From contig CAYPFR010000004.1 of the NCBI GenBank assembly GCA_964410285.1, positions 62,001-126,000 of the forward strand: a DNA stretch of 64,000 nucleotides. Reading direction: 5' to 3'. The notes under the pieces were generated by a model, which was given only the letters and a program-made list of their open reading frames with translations, was not told the origin of the DNA and did no database searches. The position numbers were made by a program, and so were the translations under genes. Position 1 is the first letter of the stretch. Every line of letters starts with the position of its first letter. Origin of the DNA: Fretibacter sp964410285. GTDB lineage: Bacteria; Pseudomonadota; Alphaproteobacteria; Caulobacterales; Maricaulaceae. This document shows, piece after piece, positions 52,627-61,343 of this stretch.

Positions 52627-54075
52627 ATGAAGAACTTTATCACAGCCATATCAGCATTCGCTTTGCTCGCAGCCTGCTCGCAGGCGCCTAGTGAGGCGAA
52701 AAACGCGGCCAATAGCGTAGAACGAACCCTTCAAGAAAACATGGCACAAAAGTCAGCGTCCGAAAACGAAGCAAAAGGCAACGGCGACGTAATGGGACTA
52801 ATCAAAGCTGCGAAAACCGCTGGGTATGGCTACGCGATCACCGAAAGCCTGACAACTGAAATTGGCCCTCGCCTTGCTGGCACGCCCGAAGAGGCCGCAG
52901 CGCGCGATTGGGCCGTTGAAAAATTTAAAGAGATAGGGCTTCAGAATGTCCGCATTGAGGAATTTACCATTCCGGGATGGATACGCGGCGTAGAAACCGC
53001 TTCGATTGTTTCGCCAAACCCGCAGCAGCTTTATATCACTTCGCTCGGCGGGTCAGTTGCAACGCCTGCAACAGGCTTGGAGGCCGATATCGCCTATTTT
53101 CCGACCTTCGAGGATTTACAAGCCGCGCCAATGGGCGGGCTGGAGGGCAAAATTGTGTTCATCTCTGGACGCATGGAAAAAGCCCCTGACGGAGCCGGCT
53201 ACGGGCCTGCAAACCGCAAACGCCGCAGCGGGGCGACCGAAGCGGCGAAGCGCGGGGCGCGGGCGGTTGTCATTCGCTCGGTCGGCACCGATAGCCACCG
53301 CTTCCCGCATACAGGACAGATGCGTTATGCGGAGGATGTTAAAAAAATCCCGATTGCGGCCCTGTCCGCGCCAGACGCAGACCAGCTAGAGCGTACGCTT
53401 GAACGCGGGGAAACCGTTCGGCTAAAAATGACACTAACGCCAAAAGCGGTCGGTGATCTGCCGTCTGGGAATGTCATTGGCGAAATTATCGGTACAGAGC
53501 GCCCCGACGAGATCATTTTGATTGGCGGACACTTAGATAGCTGGGACCTGGGAACTGGCGCGGTTGATGACGGGGCGGGTATTGGCATCAGTGCCGGCGC
53601 GGCGCAAGCGATCCTCGAGAGCGGCCTTAAGCCCAAGCGAACAATTCGCGTTGTCGCCTTTGGCGCCGAAGAGGTCGGGCTTTTAGGCGCATATGCTTAT
53701 GTAAACGCTAATAAAGACAGCCTCGCAAATCATATGCTCGCAAGCGAATCGGACTTTGGCGCTGGTCCCGTCTACGAGATAAGATCCGGCGTGAAAGGCA
53801 GTAGCGGGGAGGCGGTTCTAAAAGAGATCGCAGGTGCGCTGGGCCTTCCCATGTCATCAAAGGGCACAAACGGCGGACCTGATATTGGGCCTATGTTTAA
53901 TGAAGGCGTGCCGGCGATGCGCCTACAGCAGGACGGCACGGACTATTTTGATCTGCACCATACGCCAGATGATACATTTGATAAAATTGATCCAGAACAC
54001 ATGGCGCAAAATGTCGGGGCGTTTGCTGCTATGGCGTGGATCGCCGCCAATTCAGACTCAGATTTTCGGGAGTAG
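52627..54075 (+). CDS. M28-family exported peptidase (lipoprotein), carboxypeptidase Q-like
   Basis: 482 aa. Lipobox LLAAC (Cys17). The zinc site is in GGHLDSWDLGTGAVDDGAG (about 300-318), AEEVGLLGAYAY and SESDFG. The layout resembles carboxypeptidase Q or plasma glutamate carboxypeptidase-type dipeptidases. The M20 gene follows after 3 bp, so both are one operon. Divergent from the M28 at 50801, with 134 bp between starts. Confidence 0.93.
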   Translation: MKNFITAISAFALLAACSQAPSEAKNAANSVERTLQENMAQKSASENEAKGNGDVMGLIKAAKTAGYGYAITESLTTEIGPRLAGTPEEAAARDWAVEKFKEIGLQNVRIEEFTIPGWIRGVETASIVSPNPQQLYITSLGGSVATPATGLEADIAYFPTFEDLQAAPMGGLEGKIVFISGRMEKAPDGAGYGPANRKRRSGATEAAKRGARAVVIRSVGTDSHRFPHTGQMRYAEDVKKIPIAALSAPDADQLERTLERGETVRLKMTLTPKAVGDLPSGNVIGEIIGTERPDEIILIGGHLDSWDLGTGAVDDGAGIGISAGAAQAILESGLKPKRTIRVVAFGAEEVGLLGAYAYVNANKDSLANHMLASESDFGAGPVYEIRSGVKGSSGEAVLKEIAGALGLPMSSKGTNGGPDIGPMFNEGVPAMRLQQDGTDYFDLHHTPDDTFDKIDPEHMAQNVGAFAAMAWIAANSDSDFRE

Positions 54076-54078
54076 ACC

Positions 54079-55380
54079 ATGAAAAAGTTTTTCACTTTAT
54101 CCACCGCCGCCATTTGTTTTGCGATTTCATCCGTGTCGGCCAGCGCCGGCGCGCATGAAAAAGACCTGATGGAAGTCTACAAACATCTCCACAGCAATCC
54201 AGAGCTATCCATGATGGAGTTCAAAACAGCAGAATATTTGGCTGCCCATCTCGATAGCCTCGGCTTCGAAGTGACCGAGAATTTCGGTAAAACTGGCGTG
54301 GTCGCCGTCTTTGAAAATGGACCGGGTAAAACTGTTATGGTGCGGGCTGACATGGACGCGCTTCCTGTCAAGGAAATGACAGGTCTGTCATTTGCAAGCG
54401 AGGTGATTACAACTGATCAACATGGCAAAGATTGGCCTGCCATGCATGCTTGCGGCCATGATATTCACATGACAGTTGCCATGGGGACAGCGGCGGAGAT
54501 GATCAACAATAAGGATTTGTGGTCCGGAACATTAATTGTGATCTTGCAACCAGGCGAAGAAGTGAGCCAAGGCGCAATTGCGATGCTGGAAGAGGGGTTA
54601 TTTACGAAGTTCCCAAGGCCGGATTACAATCTGGCGCTTCATGCGAATTCTGGCCTTGAAGCGGGTAAGGTCGGGGTCGTGCCCGGTTATGCCCTCGCAA
54701 ATGTGGACAGCGTCGATATTACCGTGCGCGGCGTCGGCGGTCACGGGGCTTACCCCCAGACAACCAAAGACCCTGTTGTCCTCGCCGCCCAACTCGTTAT
54801 GGGCTTGCAAACGATAGTCTCGCGCGAAATTTCGCCCCAAGAGCCTGCGGTTGTCACCGTTGGGTCTATACACGGCGGGACGAAACACAATATTATTGGC
54901 GAAGAGGTAAAATTGCAGCTCACGCTTCGCAGCTATACCCAAGAGGTTCGCGAGCAAACGATTGCTGCCATTCGCCGTATGTCAGAAGGTTATGCGAAAG
55001 CCGCTGGCGTGCCGGAGGACCGATTGCCGATTGTCGAGATTAAAAACGAATACACGCCTGCGGCTTATAATAATCCTGATCTGGCCCAGCGGGCAAAGTC
55101 TATTATGGGCGGGGTGATCGGCAAGAGCAATGTCCTTGAGCTTGATCCGGTTATGGGCGGTGAAGATTTTGGGCGCTATGGCCAAGTTGAGCCGAAAATC
55201 CCAAGTCTGATTTATTGGCTTGGCGCGGCTAATCCCAAGGAAATGGCCAAAGCGAAAAAGGCAGGTAAGTCTATGCCGTCCCTGCACTCGCCGACGTTCA
55301 AGCCTGATGCGGCAGGGGCTATACCTGTGGGCGTGGAGACAATGACAGCAACGGCTATTGCACTCTTTAATGACAAATAG
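54079..55380 (+). CDS. M20-family exported amidohydrolase
   Basis: 433 aa. Signal peptide (SSVSASAGA). The zinc-binding residues of the M20D hippurate hydrolase-like group: HACGHDIHM (about 128-136), PGEEVSQGA and the C-terminal GGEDFG; the start HLHSNPELSMMEFKT is typical. It removes acyl groups from N-acyl amino acids in the periplasm. Coupled to the upstream M28 peptidase, so the pair would act on peptide ends in turn. Confidence 0.92.
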   Translation: MKKFFTLSTAAICFAISSVSASAGAHEKDLMEVYKHLHSNPELSMMEFKTAEYLAAHLDSLGFEVTENFGKTGVVAVFENGPGKTVMVRADMDALPVKEMTGLSFASEVITTDQHGKDWPAMHACGHDIHMTVAMGTAAEMINNKDLWSGTLIVILQPGEEVSQGAIAMLEEGLFTKFPRPDYNLALHANSGLEAGKVGVVPGYALANVDSVDITVRGVGGHGAYPQTTKDPVVLAAQLVMGLQTIVSREISPQEPAVVTVGSIHGGTKHNIIGEEVKLQLTLRSYTQEVREQTIAAIRRMSEGYAKAAGVPEDRLPIVEIKNEYTPAAYNNPDLAQRAKSIMGGVIGKSNVLELDPVMGGEDFGRYGQVEPKIPSLIYWLGAANPKEMAKAKKAGKSMPSLHSPTFKPDAAGAIPVGVETMTATAIALFNDK

Positions 55381-55471
55381 GGCCCATTATAAATAGTCAC
55401 CCGGAAAGTGACTTTTCTCTTGCTAAAAACATATATGCACTTAATTGCATAGAAAAATATCGGAGTCCCAA

Positions 55472-56431
55472 ATGTCATTACCACCAATTTTGCAAAATCT
55501 CGAGATACCTGTCATCGCCGCGCCGCTTTTCATTGTGTCGGGGCCGGAACTCGTGATTGCTCAGTGCAAAGCGGGTATTGTAGGGTCTTTCCCGGCGCTC
55601 AACGCGCGGCCAAAGGAAGAATTAGAGAAATGGATAATCCGAATCAAGCTTGAGCTTGAGCAGTTCCAAAAAGAAAATCCCGATAAAAAGGTTGCGCCCT
55701 TTGCCGTTAACCAGATTTGTCACGGCTCTAATAACCGCTTGCAACACGATATGGAAATATGTGTCAAACACGAAGTGCCCATTATAATCACCAGCCTTCA
55801 GGCCTCAAAAATGGTCTATGACGCCGTGCATAGCTACGGTGGCATTGCCCTGCATGACGTGACAAATATTCGCCATACCCAAAAAGCCCTAGAGATGGGC
55901 GCAGATGGAATCATTGCTGTGTGTTCTGGCGCGGGCGGCCATGCAGGCGTGATGTCGCCTTTTGCCCTCATTCCTGAAATCCGTAAATTCTTTCATGGCC
56001 CGCTGTTATGCTCGGGCTCCATTTCAACAGGGGACGCTGTTTTAGGATCTTTGGGCATTGGCGCGGACCTCGCCTATATCGGCACGCGCTTCATTGCTTC
56101 GAAAGAAGCGAATGCATCCGAGGGCTATAAGGATGAAATTATCCAAAGCTCGGGTAAGGATATTGTCTATTCATCCCTTTTTACCGGCGTGAACGGAAAC
56201 TATTTGCGCGGATCGATCGAGAAAGCGGGATTAGATCCAGATAATCTACCGTCTGCGAGCAAAGAGTCCATGAATTTTGGTTCGGGCGGCAACACAGACG
56301 CCAAAGCATGGAAAGATATCTGGGGCGCGGGGCAAGGCGTAGGCACAATTGATGACAAGCCATCAGTCCAAGAGATTGTGAACCAGATGAAAGCCGAGTA
56401 TGAAGCGGCGCGTGCGCGGCTGTCCCTTTAG
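55472..56431 (+). CDS. Nitronate monooxygenase / 2-nitropropane dioxygenase family protein
   Basis: 319 aa from ATG 55472 (CGGAG before it). TIM-barrel flavoprotein: VIAAPLFIVSGPELVIAQ, FAVNQICHGSNNRLQHD, GAGGHAGVMSPFALI with the putative FMN-contact loop, and SGSISTGDAVLGSL. Oxidises nitronates or related enols; the natural substrate may be toxic propionate 3-nitronate. A single gene after the peptidase pair. Confidence 0.9.
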   Translation: MSLPPILQNLEIPVIAAPLFIVSGPELVIAQCKAGIVGSFPALNARPKEELEKWIIRIKLELEQFQKENPDKKVAPFAVNQICHGSNNRLQHDMEICVKHEVPIIITSLQASKMVYDAVHSYGGIALHDVTNIRHTQKALEMGADGIIAVCSGAGGHAGVMSPFALIPEIRKFFHGPLLCSGSISTGDAVLGSLGIGADLAYIGTRFIASKEANASEGYKDEIIQSSGKDIVYSSLFTGVNGNYLRGSIEKAGLDPDNLPSASKESMNFGSGGNTDAKAWKDIWGAGQGVGTIDDKPSVQEIVNQMKAEYEAARARLSL

Positions 56432-56573
56432 GTGCTAATTAATTCCTCAGCCCTTCTTCGACGCAAAAATGTGTATTGACTGCATTTACACTGCTATTAT
56501 TGCCAAAAATTAATTGATTTATTTCCCGGCATGATGCACATCGTCAGTGAGTCTCGAAAAGGGAGGACGATTC

Positions 56574-57659
56574 ATGGGGAAATGGTTTACGGGGATATTG
56601 ATCCTCTTACTCGTTTCAATTTTCGCGAGTTATGTTTGGCCATTCAATGCCAATAAGCGCTCTGCGGAAATGGGACAAACAATTCAGGACACGCTCAACG
56701 CCAATGGCTTTAACTTTGCCAAAGTAGATATGAGCGGTAACGTCGCCCGCCTGTCAGGCATTGCGCCGAGCGCCGACGCCAAGAATGCAGCGGAGGCCCT
56801 CGCGGCAAATACCAAATGCAAAAGCTGTGAGAATAAGAAGCCTTGGCACAAAGTGGCGAATGACCTGGAATTTGCGTCTCTTGCTACGGCATCACCTTAC
56901 GTCTTTAATGCGGTGAAATCAGAAAACGGCGGCGTCGTGCTTGACGGCTATGTCCGGAGCGAGGCCGAGAAAGCCCGCGTCCTGCGCGAAGCTGAAAACC
57001 TTTACCCGGGTCAGGTCACTGATCAAACCATCAAGATCGCCGCTGGCGCGCCGAACGAGCGTTGGGGAGATGTAATTTCTATGAACTTGAATGAAATGTC
57101 GATGCTAGAGCGTGGACGCTTCAATATGGAAAATGATCAATCTTTCATCAGTGGCCTAGCCAGTGATGAAGCCACACGCAGCAATATCAATACAATGGTT
57201 CAAAGCCTTCCGGCGGGTTATGCCGGCGCGTCCAACATCTCCGTGCCTGATGCGGCGGCAGTGAATGTCGGAGAAGTGAAATCAGAGTCTATCTGCCAGA
57301 CGCTCTTTAGTGAACTGAAAGGCGATAATAAGATTAACTTTGCGGTGAACAGCCCAGCACTCAATGGTGCCAAAAGCTTCGATTTGCTCAATACGCTGGC
57401 CTCAGCGGCCAAGCAGTGCGCCTCATTCCGTATTGCCGTTCTGGGCCATACAGATAGCGACGGCGGAGATGACTACAATCTGGAGCTAAGTCGTTTGCGG
57501 GCAAATGCGGTTGTCGCCTATCTAGCAGATAACGGCGTCGAACTTGCGCGCATGTCATATGAAGGTAAAGGCGAATCTATGCCGATTGCTGATAACGTAA
57601 CCCCTGATGGTAAGGCGAAAAATCGCCGCATCGAATTCATCGTCACACAAGCCGAATAG
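56574..57659 (+). CDS. OmpA/BON-domain envelope protein
   Basis: 361 aa from ATG 56574 (GGGAGG upstream). An N-terminal transmembrane segment (WFTGILILLLVSIFASYVW), two BON-like repeats (about 35-85 and 105-160), a long linker, and a C-terminal OmpA-like peptidoglycan-binding domain with LGHTDSDGGDDYNLELSRLRA and KAKNRRIEF. Anchored in the inner membrane and binding the cell wall. Only 11 bp separate it from the HhH-DUF2853 gene, suggesting joint work. Reminiscent of ArfA/Rv0899-like proteins. Confidence 0.87.
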   Translation: MGKWFTGILILLLVSIFASYVWPFNANKRSAEMGQTIQDTLNANGFNFAKVDMSGNVARLSGIAPSADAKNAAEALAANTKCKSCENKKPWHKVANDLEFASLATASPYVFNAVKSENGGVVLDGYVRSEAEKARVLREAENLYPGQVTDQTIKIAAGAPNERWGDVISMNLNEMSMLERGRFNMENDQSFISGLASDEATRSNINTMVQSLPAGYAGASNISVPDAAAVNVGEVKSESICQTLFSELKGDNKINFAVNSPALNGAKSFDLLNTLASAAKQCASFRIAVLGHTDSDGGDDYNLELSRLRANAVVAYLADNGVELARMSYEGKGESMPIADNVTPDGKAKNRRIEFIVTQAE

Positions 57660-57670
57660 AGGATAGTCTC

Positions 57671-58906
57671 ATGGTTGAAAGTTCTTTTTTATATAATCTG
57701 TGTTTTAACATTCTCCCTTGGCTCTTAATTGGCCTTTTGGGTTTATTCTTGGGTTGGCTTCTTTTCCGCGGAAGGAAGCAGGATGGGGATCTGTCTATCG
57801 AAGGCGAAGGCGCTTTGCGTGCTGAAGCTGATGGCCTGCGGACCCGGGTTCGCGATCTTGAAGGCCGCGTGTCAAAACGTGACGGTGAAGTTTCCGATCT
57901 GAAAACCAAGCTTGCGGCTGCGGCTGCTGGCGCCGCCGCCGCGACAGCTGCAGCGTCTGCCGCGCCTGCTGCGGCTAAGACTGAGGCCGATGATGATGAG
58001 ACGTATGCGCTTGAGTGGCGCAACCGTTATCTTGCGGCTCGCGTGAAATATCTTGAGGGACGCATCTCCGAAGCGCCTAAACCAAAAGCGAAACGCGCGA
58101 CAGTTAAGAAAAAAGCCGCACCCAAGCCAAAAGCTAAAGCTGCACTTAAGCCAAAAGCTAAAGCCAAGCCAAAAGCTAAAGCCAAGCCAAAGGCAAAAGC
58201 TGCGCCTAAGCCAAAGGTCCTTTACACGGACGGTCCAACAGATGGTAAGCCGGATGATCTAAAACTCATCAAGGGTATTGGGCCAAAGTTTGAGGGTGAT
58301 TTGAATGCTAAAGGCATTTACTACTTCCGTCAGATCGCAAATTGGAAAGCGGGAGATGTGAAGATGGTCGAAGGCGTGATCGACTCGATCCCCGGGCGTA
58401 TTCAGCGCGACGAATGGGTCAAGCAAGCGAAAGGTTTTGCGAAGAAGGCACCTGCCGCAGCGACCAAAAAAGCCGCGTCTAGCCGTAAGAAACCTGGGCC
58501 AAAGCCGGGCTCCAAGCGCGCTAGCGTAACAGCGTCAGGCCGCACGCGCCAAAAGCCGGGACCAAAGCCGAAGGCCAAAGCCGCAGCGATGTCGGATATG
58601 GATAAATACTATGCAAACGTTAAAAAGCATGATTCCGGCGCTAGCCGCGCGGTCGTGGAAAGCATCGTGAAATATTGCGGTATTTCGCTGCGCAGCCGCG
58701 ACTCAGCGCTTGTGGCCTGCTCTGATAAGACAGAGCTGGACCGCGTCGTGAAAGGTTTCGTTGCAAAGAAGCTCGGCATGACAACAGGCGGCGAAGCCCT
58801 TGTGCAGGGTGTCTGTCAGGACATGAAGAGCGAGCGCTTTAAGTCTCGCGTGACCTTCTATTATCTGGCTGCGAAGAAAGCTGGTAAGCTAAGCGTCTTT
58901 AAGTAG
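57671..58906 (+). CDS. Membrane-anchored coiled-coil, helix-hairpin-helix and DUF2853 fusion protein
   Basis: 411 aa with an unusual build: a transmembrane helix (residues 11-32), a coiled-coil (LRTRVRDLEGRVSKRDGEV), an alanine-rich stretch, a histone-H1-like run of KPKAKA repeats (about 134-180), a helix-hairpin-helix domain (LIKGIGPKFEGDLNAKGI, about 197-255), a second basic linker (KKPGPKPGSKR), and a C-terminal DUF2853 domain (about 307-411, MDKYYANVKKHDSG through FYYLAAKKAGKL). DUF2853 usually exists as a free small protein of unknown function. A nucleic-acid-binding role at the membrane is suggested by the HhH and the basic tails (inference). No similar fusion is known to me. Confidence 0.8.
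   Translation: MVESSFLYNLCFNILPWLLIGLLGLFLGWLLFRGRKQDGDLSIEGEGALRAEADGLRTRVRDLEGRVSKRDGEVSDLKTKLAAAAAGAAAATAAASAAPAAAKTEADDDETYALEWRNRYLAARVKYLEGRISEAPKPKAKRATVKKKAAPKPKAKAALKPKAKAKPKAKAKPKAKAAPKPKVLYTDGPTDGKPDDLKLIKGIGPKFEGDLNAKGIYYFRQIANWKAGDVKMVEGVIDSIPGRIQRDEWVKQAKGFAKKAPAAATKKAASSRKKPGPKPGSKRASVTASGRTRQKPGPKPKAKAAAMSDMDKYYANVKKHDSGASRAVVESIVKYCGISLRSRDSALVACSDKTELDRVVKGFVAKKLGMTTGGEALVQGVCQDMKSERFKSRVTFYYLAAKKAGKLSVFK
58124..58216 (+). repeat. Imperfect tandem repeat encoding KPKAKA
   Basis: About five copies of a 12-18-base unit AAGCCAAAAGCTAAAGC, varying between copies, encode the lysine/proline/alanine linker of the HhH-DUF2853 protein. Silent differences show the peptide, not the DNA, is conserved. 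Confidence 0.85.
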
Positions 58907-58928
58907 ACCCAGATTACAACTAACGAAG

Positions 58929-58951
58929 GCCCGCCTTGTGCGGGCTTTTTT
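58929..58951 (+). terminator. Intrinsic terminator after the HhH-DUF2853 gene
   Basis: GCCCGC (58929-58934) and GCGGGC (58940-58945) with a five-base loop, followed by six T residues. Confidence 0.9.
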
Positions 58952-59076
58952 GTGGCAACGCCAAAGTTGCCCGCATATGAACCGGCAATCTCAGCCTGAT
59001 CCTTGTCGATAGGCTTGATTTTGCACCCGGCGCCTAGATAAATCCCCGCCTATCTCGCCGAGTCTATCCTTGGCTT

Positions 59077-59541
59077 ATGCAATTAAAGCTTCGAAACTCT
59101 CGCGCTCGAAACGCTATTGCCGCAAGGCGGAACCTCACAGGCAAGAGCAATTATACTCAAGGTAATTGGCCTTGGCCCAACTTTTCGCGCGGGGAGATGG
59201 CGTGCCCTCACTGCGGGGAGGACTATTATTGGCCGGAATTTATGCACAGACTGCAGGCAGCGCGCAGCGATCACGGGCGGCCTTTTCATATTAACTCTGC
59301 GCATCGCTGTTCTCTTTACAACGCCCGTATCGGGGGGGCGCCGCTTTCACAGCATCTTCGCCTCGCGGCGGATATATCTCTGAGAGCGCATGAGCCGGAT
59401 GCATTATACCGCGCCTGCCTAGCGGCAGGGTTTCGAGGCTTTGGATTTTATCAAACGTTTTTACATGTCGATCTGGGGCGAAGTCGCCGCTGGTTTGGCG
59501 GACGCTATGCGAGGTCATTATGGACACCCTTATTGGATTAG
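59077..59541 (+). CDS. M15-family zinc D-Ala-D-Ala carboxypeptidase-like endolysin
   Basis: 154 aa. An N-terminal CPHCGEDYY pattern and the M15 zinc motif SQHLRLAADI (His93, Asp99) and FLHVDLG (His130) are clear; HINSAHRCSLYNAR supplies the usual substrate-side residues. M15 enzymes cut peptidoglycan peptides and serve as phage or gene-transfer-agent endolysins. It has no signal peptide, as expected if a holin lets it out. The holin-like gene overlaps its end by 22 bases. Confidence 0.85.
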   Translation: MQLKLRNSRARNAIAARRNLTGKSNYTQGNWPWPNFSRGEMACPHCGEDYYWPEFMHRLQAARSDHGRPFHINSAHRCSLYNARIGGAPLSQHLRLAADISLRAHEPDALYRACLAAGFRGFGFYQTFLHVDLGRSRRWFGGRYARSLWTPLLD

Positions 59542-59987
59542 GATTGGACGCCGCTGCCGGCGGTGTTTTCGGACTTATTGGTACCGCCCTTGGACGCGTA
59601 GCAGGATTTTTCGAGCGCCGGCAAAATTTTCGCCAAGAGCAGGCACGCTGGGAGCACGAACTCGCCTTGCACAAATTGCAAATGCAGGCCAAGGCGCAGG
59701 AGACAGAGATGGAGCTCGCGCTTGCCGCGCAAGAAGGGTCTTGGCGCGGACTTCAGGCTTCCATTGATGCGGAGGCCAAGATTGGTCAGGCGAGCCTATG
59801 GGTCATCAATTTTCTTCGGCTGGTGCGGCCAGTTTTGACCGTGCTGCTTTGGCTGATAACGGCGTGGATATTCTCCGCTACGCAGAACGGAGCGATTGTC
59901 GAAGCGGCTGTTTTTGCAGCCACGGCTGCGACGCTTTGGTGGTTTGGTGACCGCGCGCCCAAACCGGTTATTACCCGAGGGAGATAG
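59520..59987 (+). CDS. Holin-like protein (gene-transfer-agent 3TM holin type)
   Basis: 155 aa. A hydrophobic N-terminal helix (LDAAAGGVFGLIGTALGRV), a long charged helical region (about 35-95), and two transmembrane segments near the C-terminus (VRPVLTVLLWLITAWIF and VFAATAATLWWFG). This matches the three-segment holin family described for gene-transfer-agent release. It overlaps the M15 gene, forming an endolysin-holin pair. No phage head, tail or integrase genes are near. Confidence 0.75.
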   Translation: MDTLIGLGLDAAAGGVFGLIGTALGRVAGFFERRQNFRQEQARWEHELALHKLQMQAKAQETEMELALAAQEGSWRGLQASIDAEAKIGQASLWVINFLRLVRPVLTVLLWLITAWIFSATQNGAIVEAAVFAATAATLWWFGDRAPKPVITRGR

Positions 59988-60011
59988 AAGAGCGCTCCCC
60001 GCGCCTCGGCC

Positions 60012-61223
60012 TCAGGCGGCGCCCAGCGTGTTTTTGCTAAGGGTGTTGATCAAGATGACGACCATTCCGGCGAAAAGAAATAGGGTGTAAATGACTCCCA
60101 CACCATAGCTCGTCCAGATGGTTTTGATCCAGCCGCGTTTGAACATACGTCTCAGGCTAAGAGGCAAGTAAATCATTAATAACCAAAACACGATGGTAGC
60201 GATTGTTCCGCCCGGAAAAATATAGGAGAGCATCATGCCAATAAAGAGCAGAAAGAAAGCCGTGCTGTGTATGTAAGCTGCGTGAATGATGTGATCATAT
60301 AGCATCGCGTTCTCTCGTCCGCGTATGAAAACCGCGCCAATTAGCATGGTCAGCGGCATCAAAAAGAATATTAGCCGGGGCAACCAGACTCGAAAACTAT
60401 TGGTGACAATAGCAGGGTTTTGAATGAAATTTAGCAAAAATTCTGACGCTTGCCCCTTTTGTAAAGCCTTGCCATTGATCAAGATTTGGCCCTCCTTATC
60501 CCTGTCAACATATAGGTCATTTGATTCAGATATGGCGGCGGTCACATTGGTTTCTATTTCCTCCGCGCTCACGTTTCCAACGTTGTTTTGATGATCTGCA
60601 CTGCCGTCTTGCGCGTTATTGATTTTAATGCCGCCGTCGTCTTTGATCTCCAAATCAAGCCTAAGGCTTCCATCTTCCTTAAAGAGTTTTTTCTTGATCA
60701 ATTCGAAATCACGGCTGTTATTCCGCGCATCAATATCCTTTTGGCGCTCTAGCATGTTAAACTGAAAGTCAAAGGTAAGATCATCAGCCGTAAGCTCAGA
60801 TTTTGGCTTCGTAATTCCTGGCTTGCGCTGAACGTCAACGTCAAAGCTAAAGATATGCGTTTGGGTAAGGCTCATAAACCCAAATAGGATAAGACTCATT
60901 GCAAGATAGGTTCTAATCGGAGAGGACCATTTTGTTCGTGCGCCATCGGCGAACTCGCGGGCAACTTTACCGGGTTTGAACAAAAGCGCGCCCCACGTGC
61001 GCCAAATACGGCCCTCAAGGGCTGTCAGCGTCGCGCCGAGCTCGACCAATAAAGAGAAAAGAGATCGGCGGTAATTGTCATTTTTCTGTCCGCAATGTTT
61101 GCAATAAATACCCGTAAAGGCTTTCTCACAAGACATACAGAGATGGGTTTGGTTGTCATTAGGAATACCATCACCGTCCAGAAGCGGGTCAGGCTGAACT
61201 CCAAGCGTTTCTGTCTCTGGCAT
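60012..61223 (-). CDS. DUF3667-family zinc-ribbon membrane protein
   Basis: 403 aa. An N-terminal zinc ribbon with C29, C32 (CMSC), C41 and C44 (CKHCGQK), then YRRSLFSLLVELGATL and GKVAREFADGARTKWSSPI, the family's characteristic amphipathic stretch, a periplasmic or luminal loop (about 140-270), and four or five transmembrane helices in the C-terminal third. DUF3667 proteins are of unknown function. It converges with the holin gene and is divergent from the SDR genes. Confidence 0.82.
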   Translation of the reverse strand: MPETETLGVQPDPLLDGDGIPNDNQTHLCMSCEKAFTGIYCKHCGQKNDNYRRSLFSLLVELGATLTALEGRIWRTWGALLFKPGKVAREFADGARTKWSSPIRTYLAMSLILFGFMSLTQTHIFSFDVDVQRKPGITKPKSELTADDLTFDFQFNMLERQKDIDARNNSRDFELIKKKLFKEDGSLRLDLEIKDDGGIKINNAQDGSADHQNNVGNVSAEEIETNVTAAISESNDLYVDRDKEGQILINGKALQKGQASEFLLNFIQNPAIVTNSFRVWLPRLIFFLMPLTMLIGAVFIRGRENAMLYDHIIHAAYIHSTAFFLLFIGMMLSYIFPGGTIATIVFWLLMIYLPLSLRRMFKRGWIKTIWTSYGVGVIYTLFLFAGMVVILINTLSKNTLGAA

Positions 61224-61343
61224 TTTCGTCTCCCAGCTTTCTATGGCATAGCGGCTGGGAAATGAAAATATGCAACAAATTGCATAAGCGTCTTGCTCAT
61301 GTTAAAAGCACTGCTAAGGTACCCCGAAATTAAGGCGAAGATT

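Noticed and set aside
58124..58216. Repeat as a possible mobile or regulatory element
   Set aside because: It is within a reading frame, varies at silent positions and encodes a low-complexity linker.
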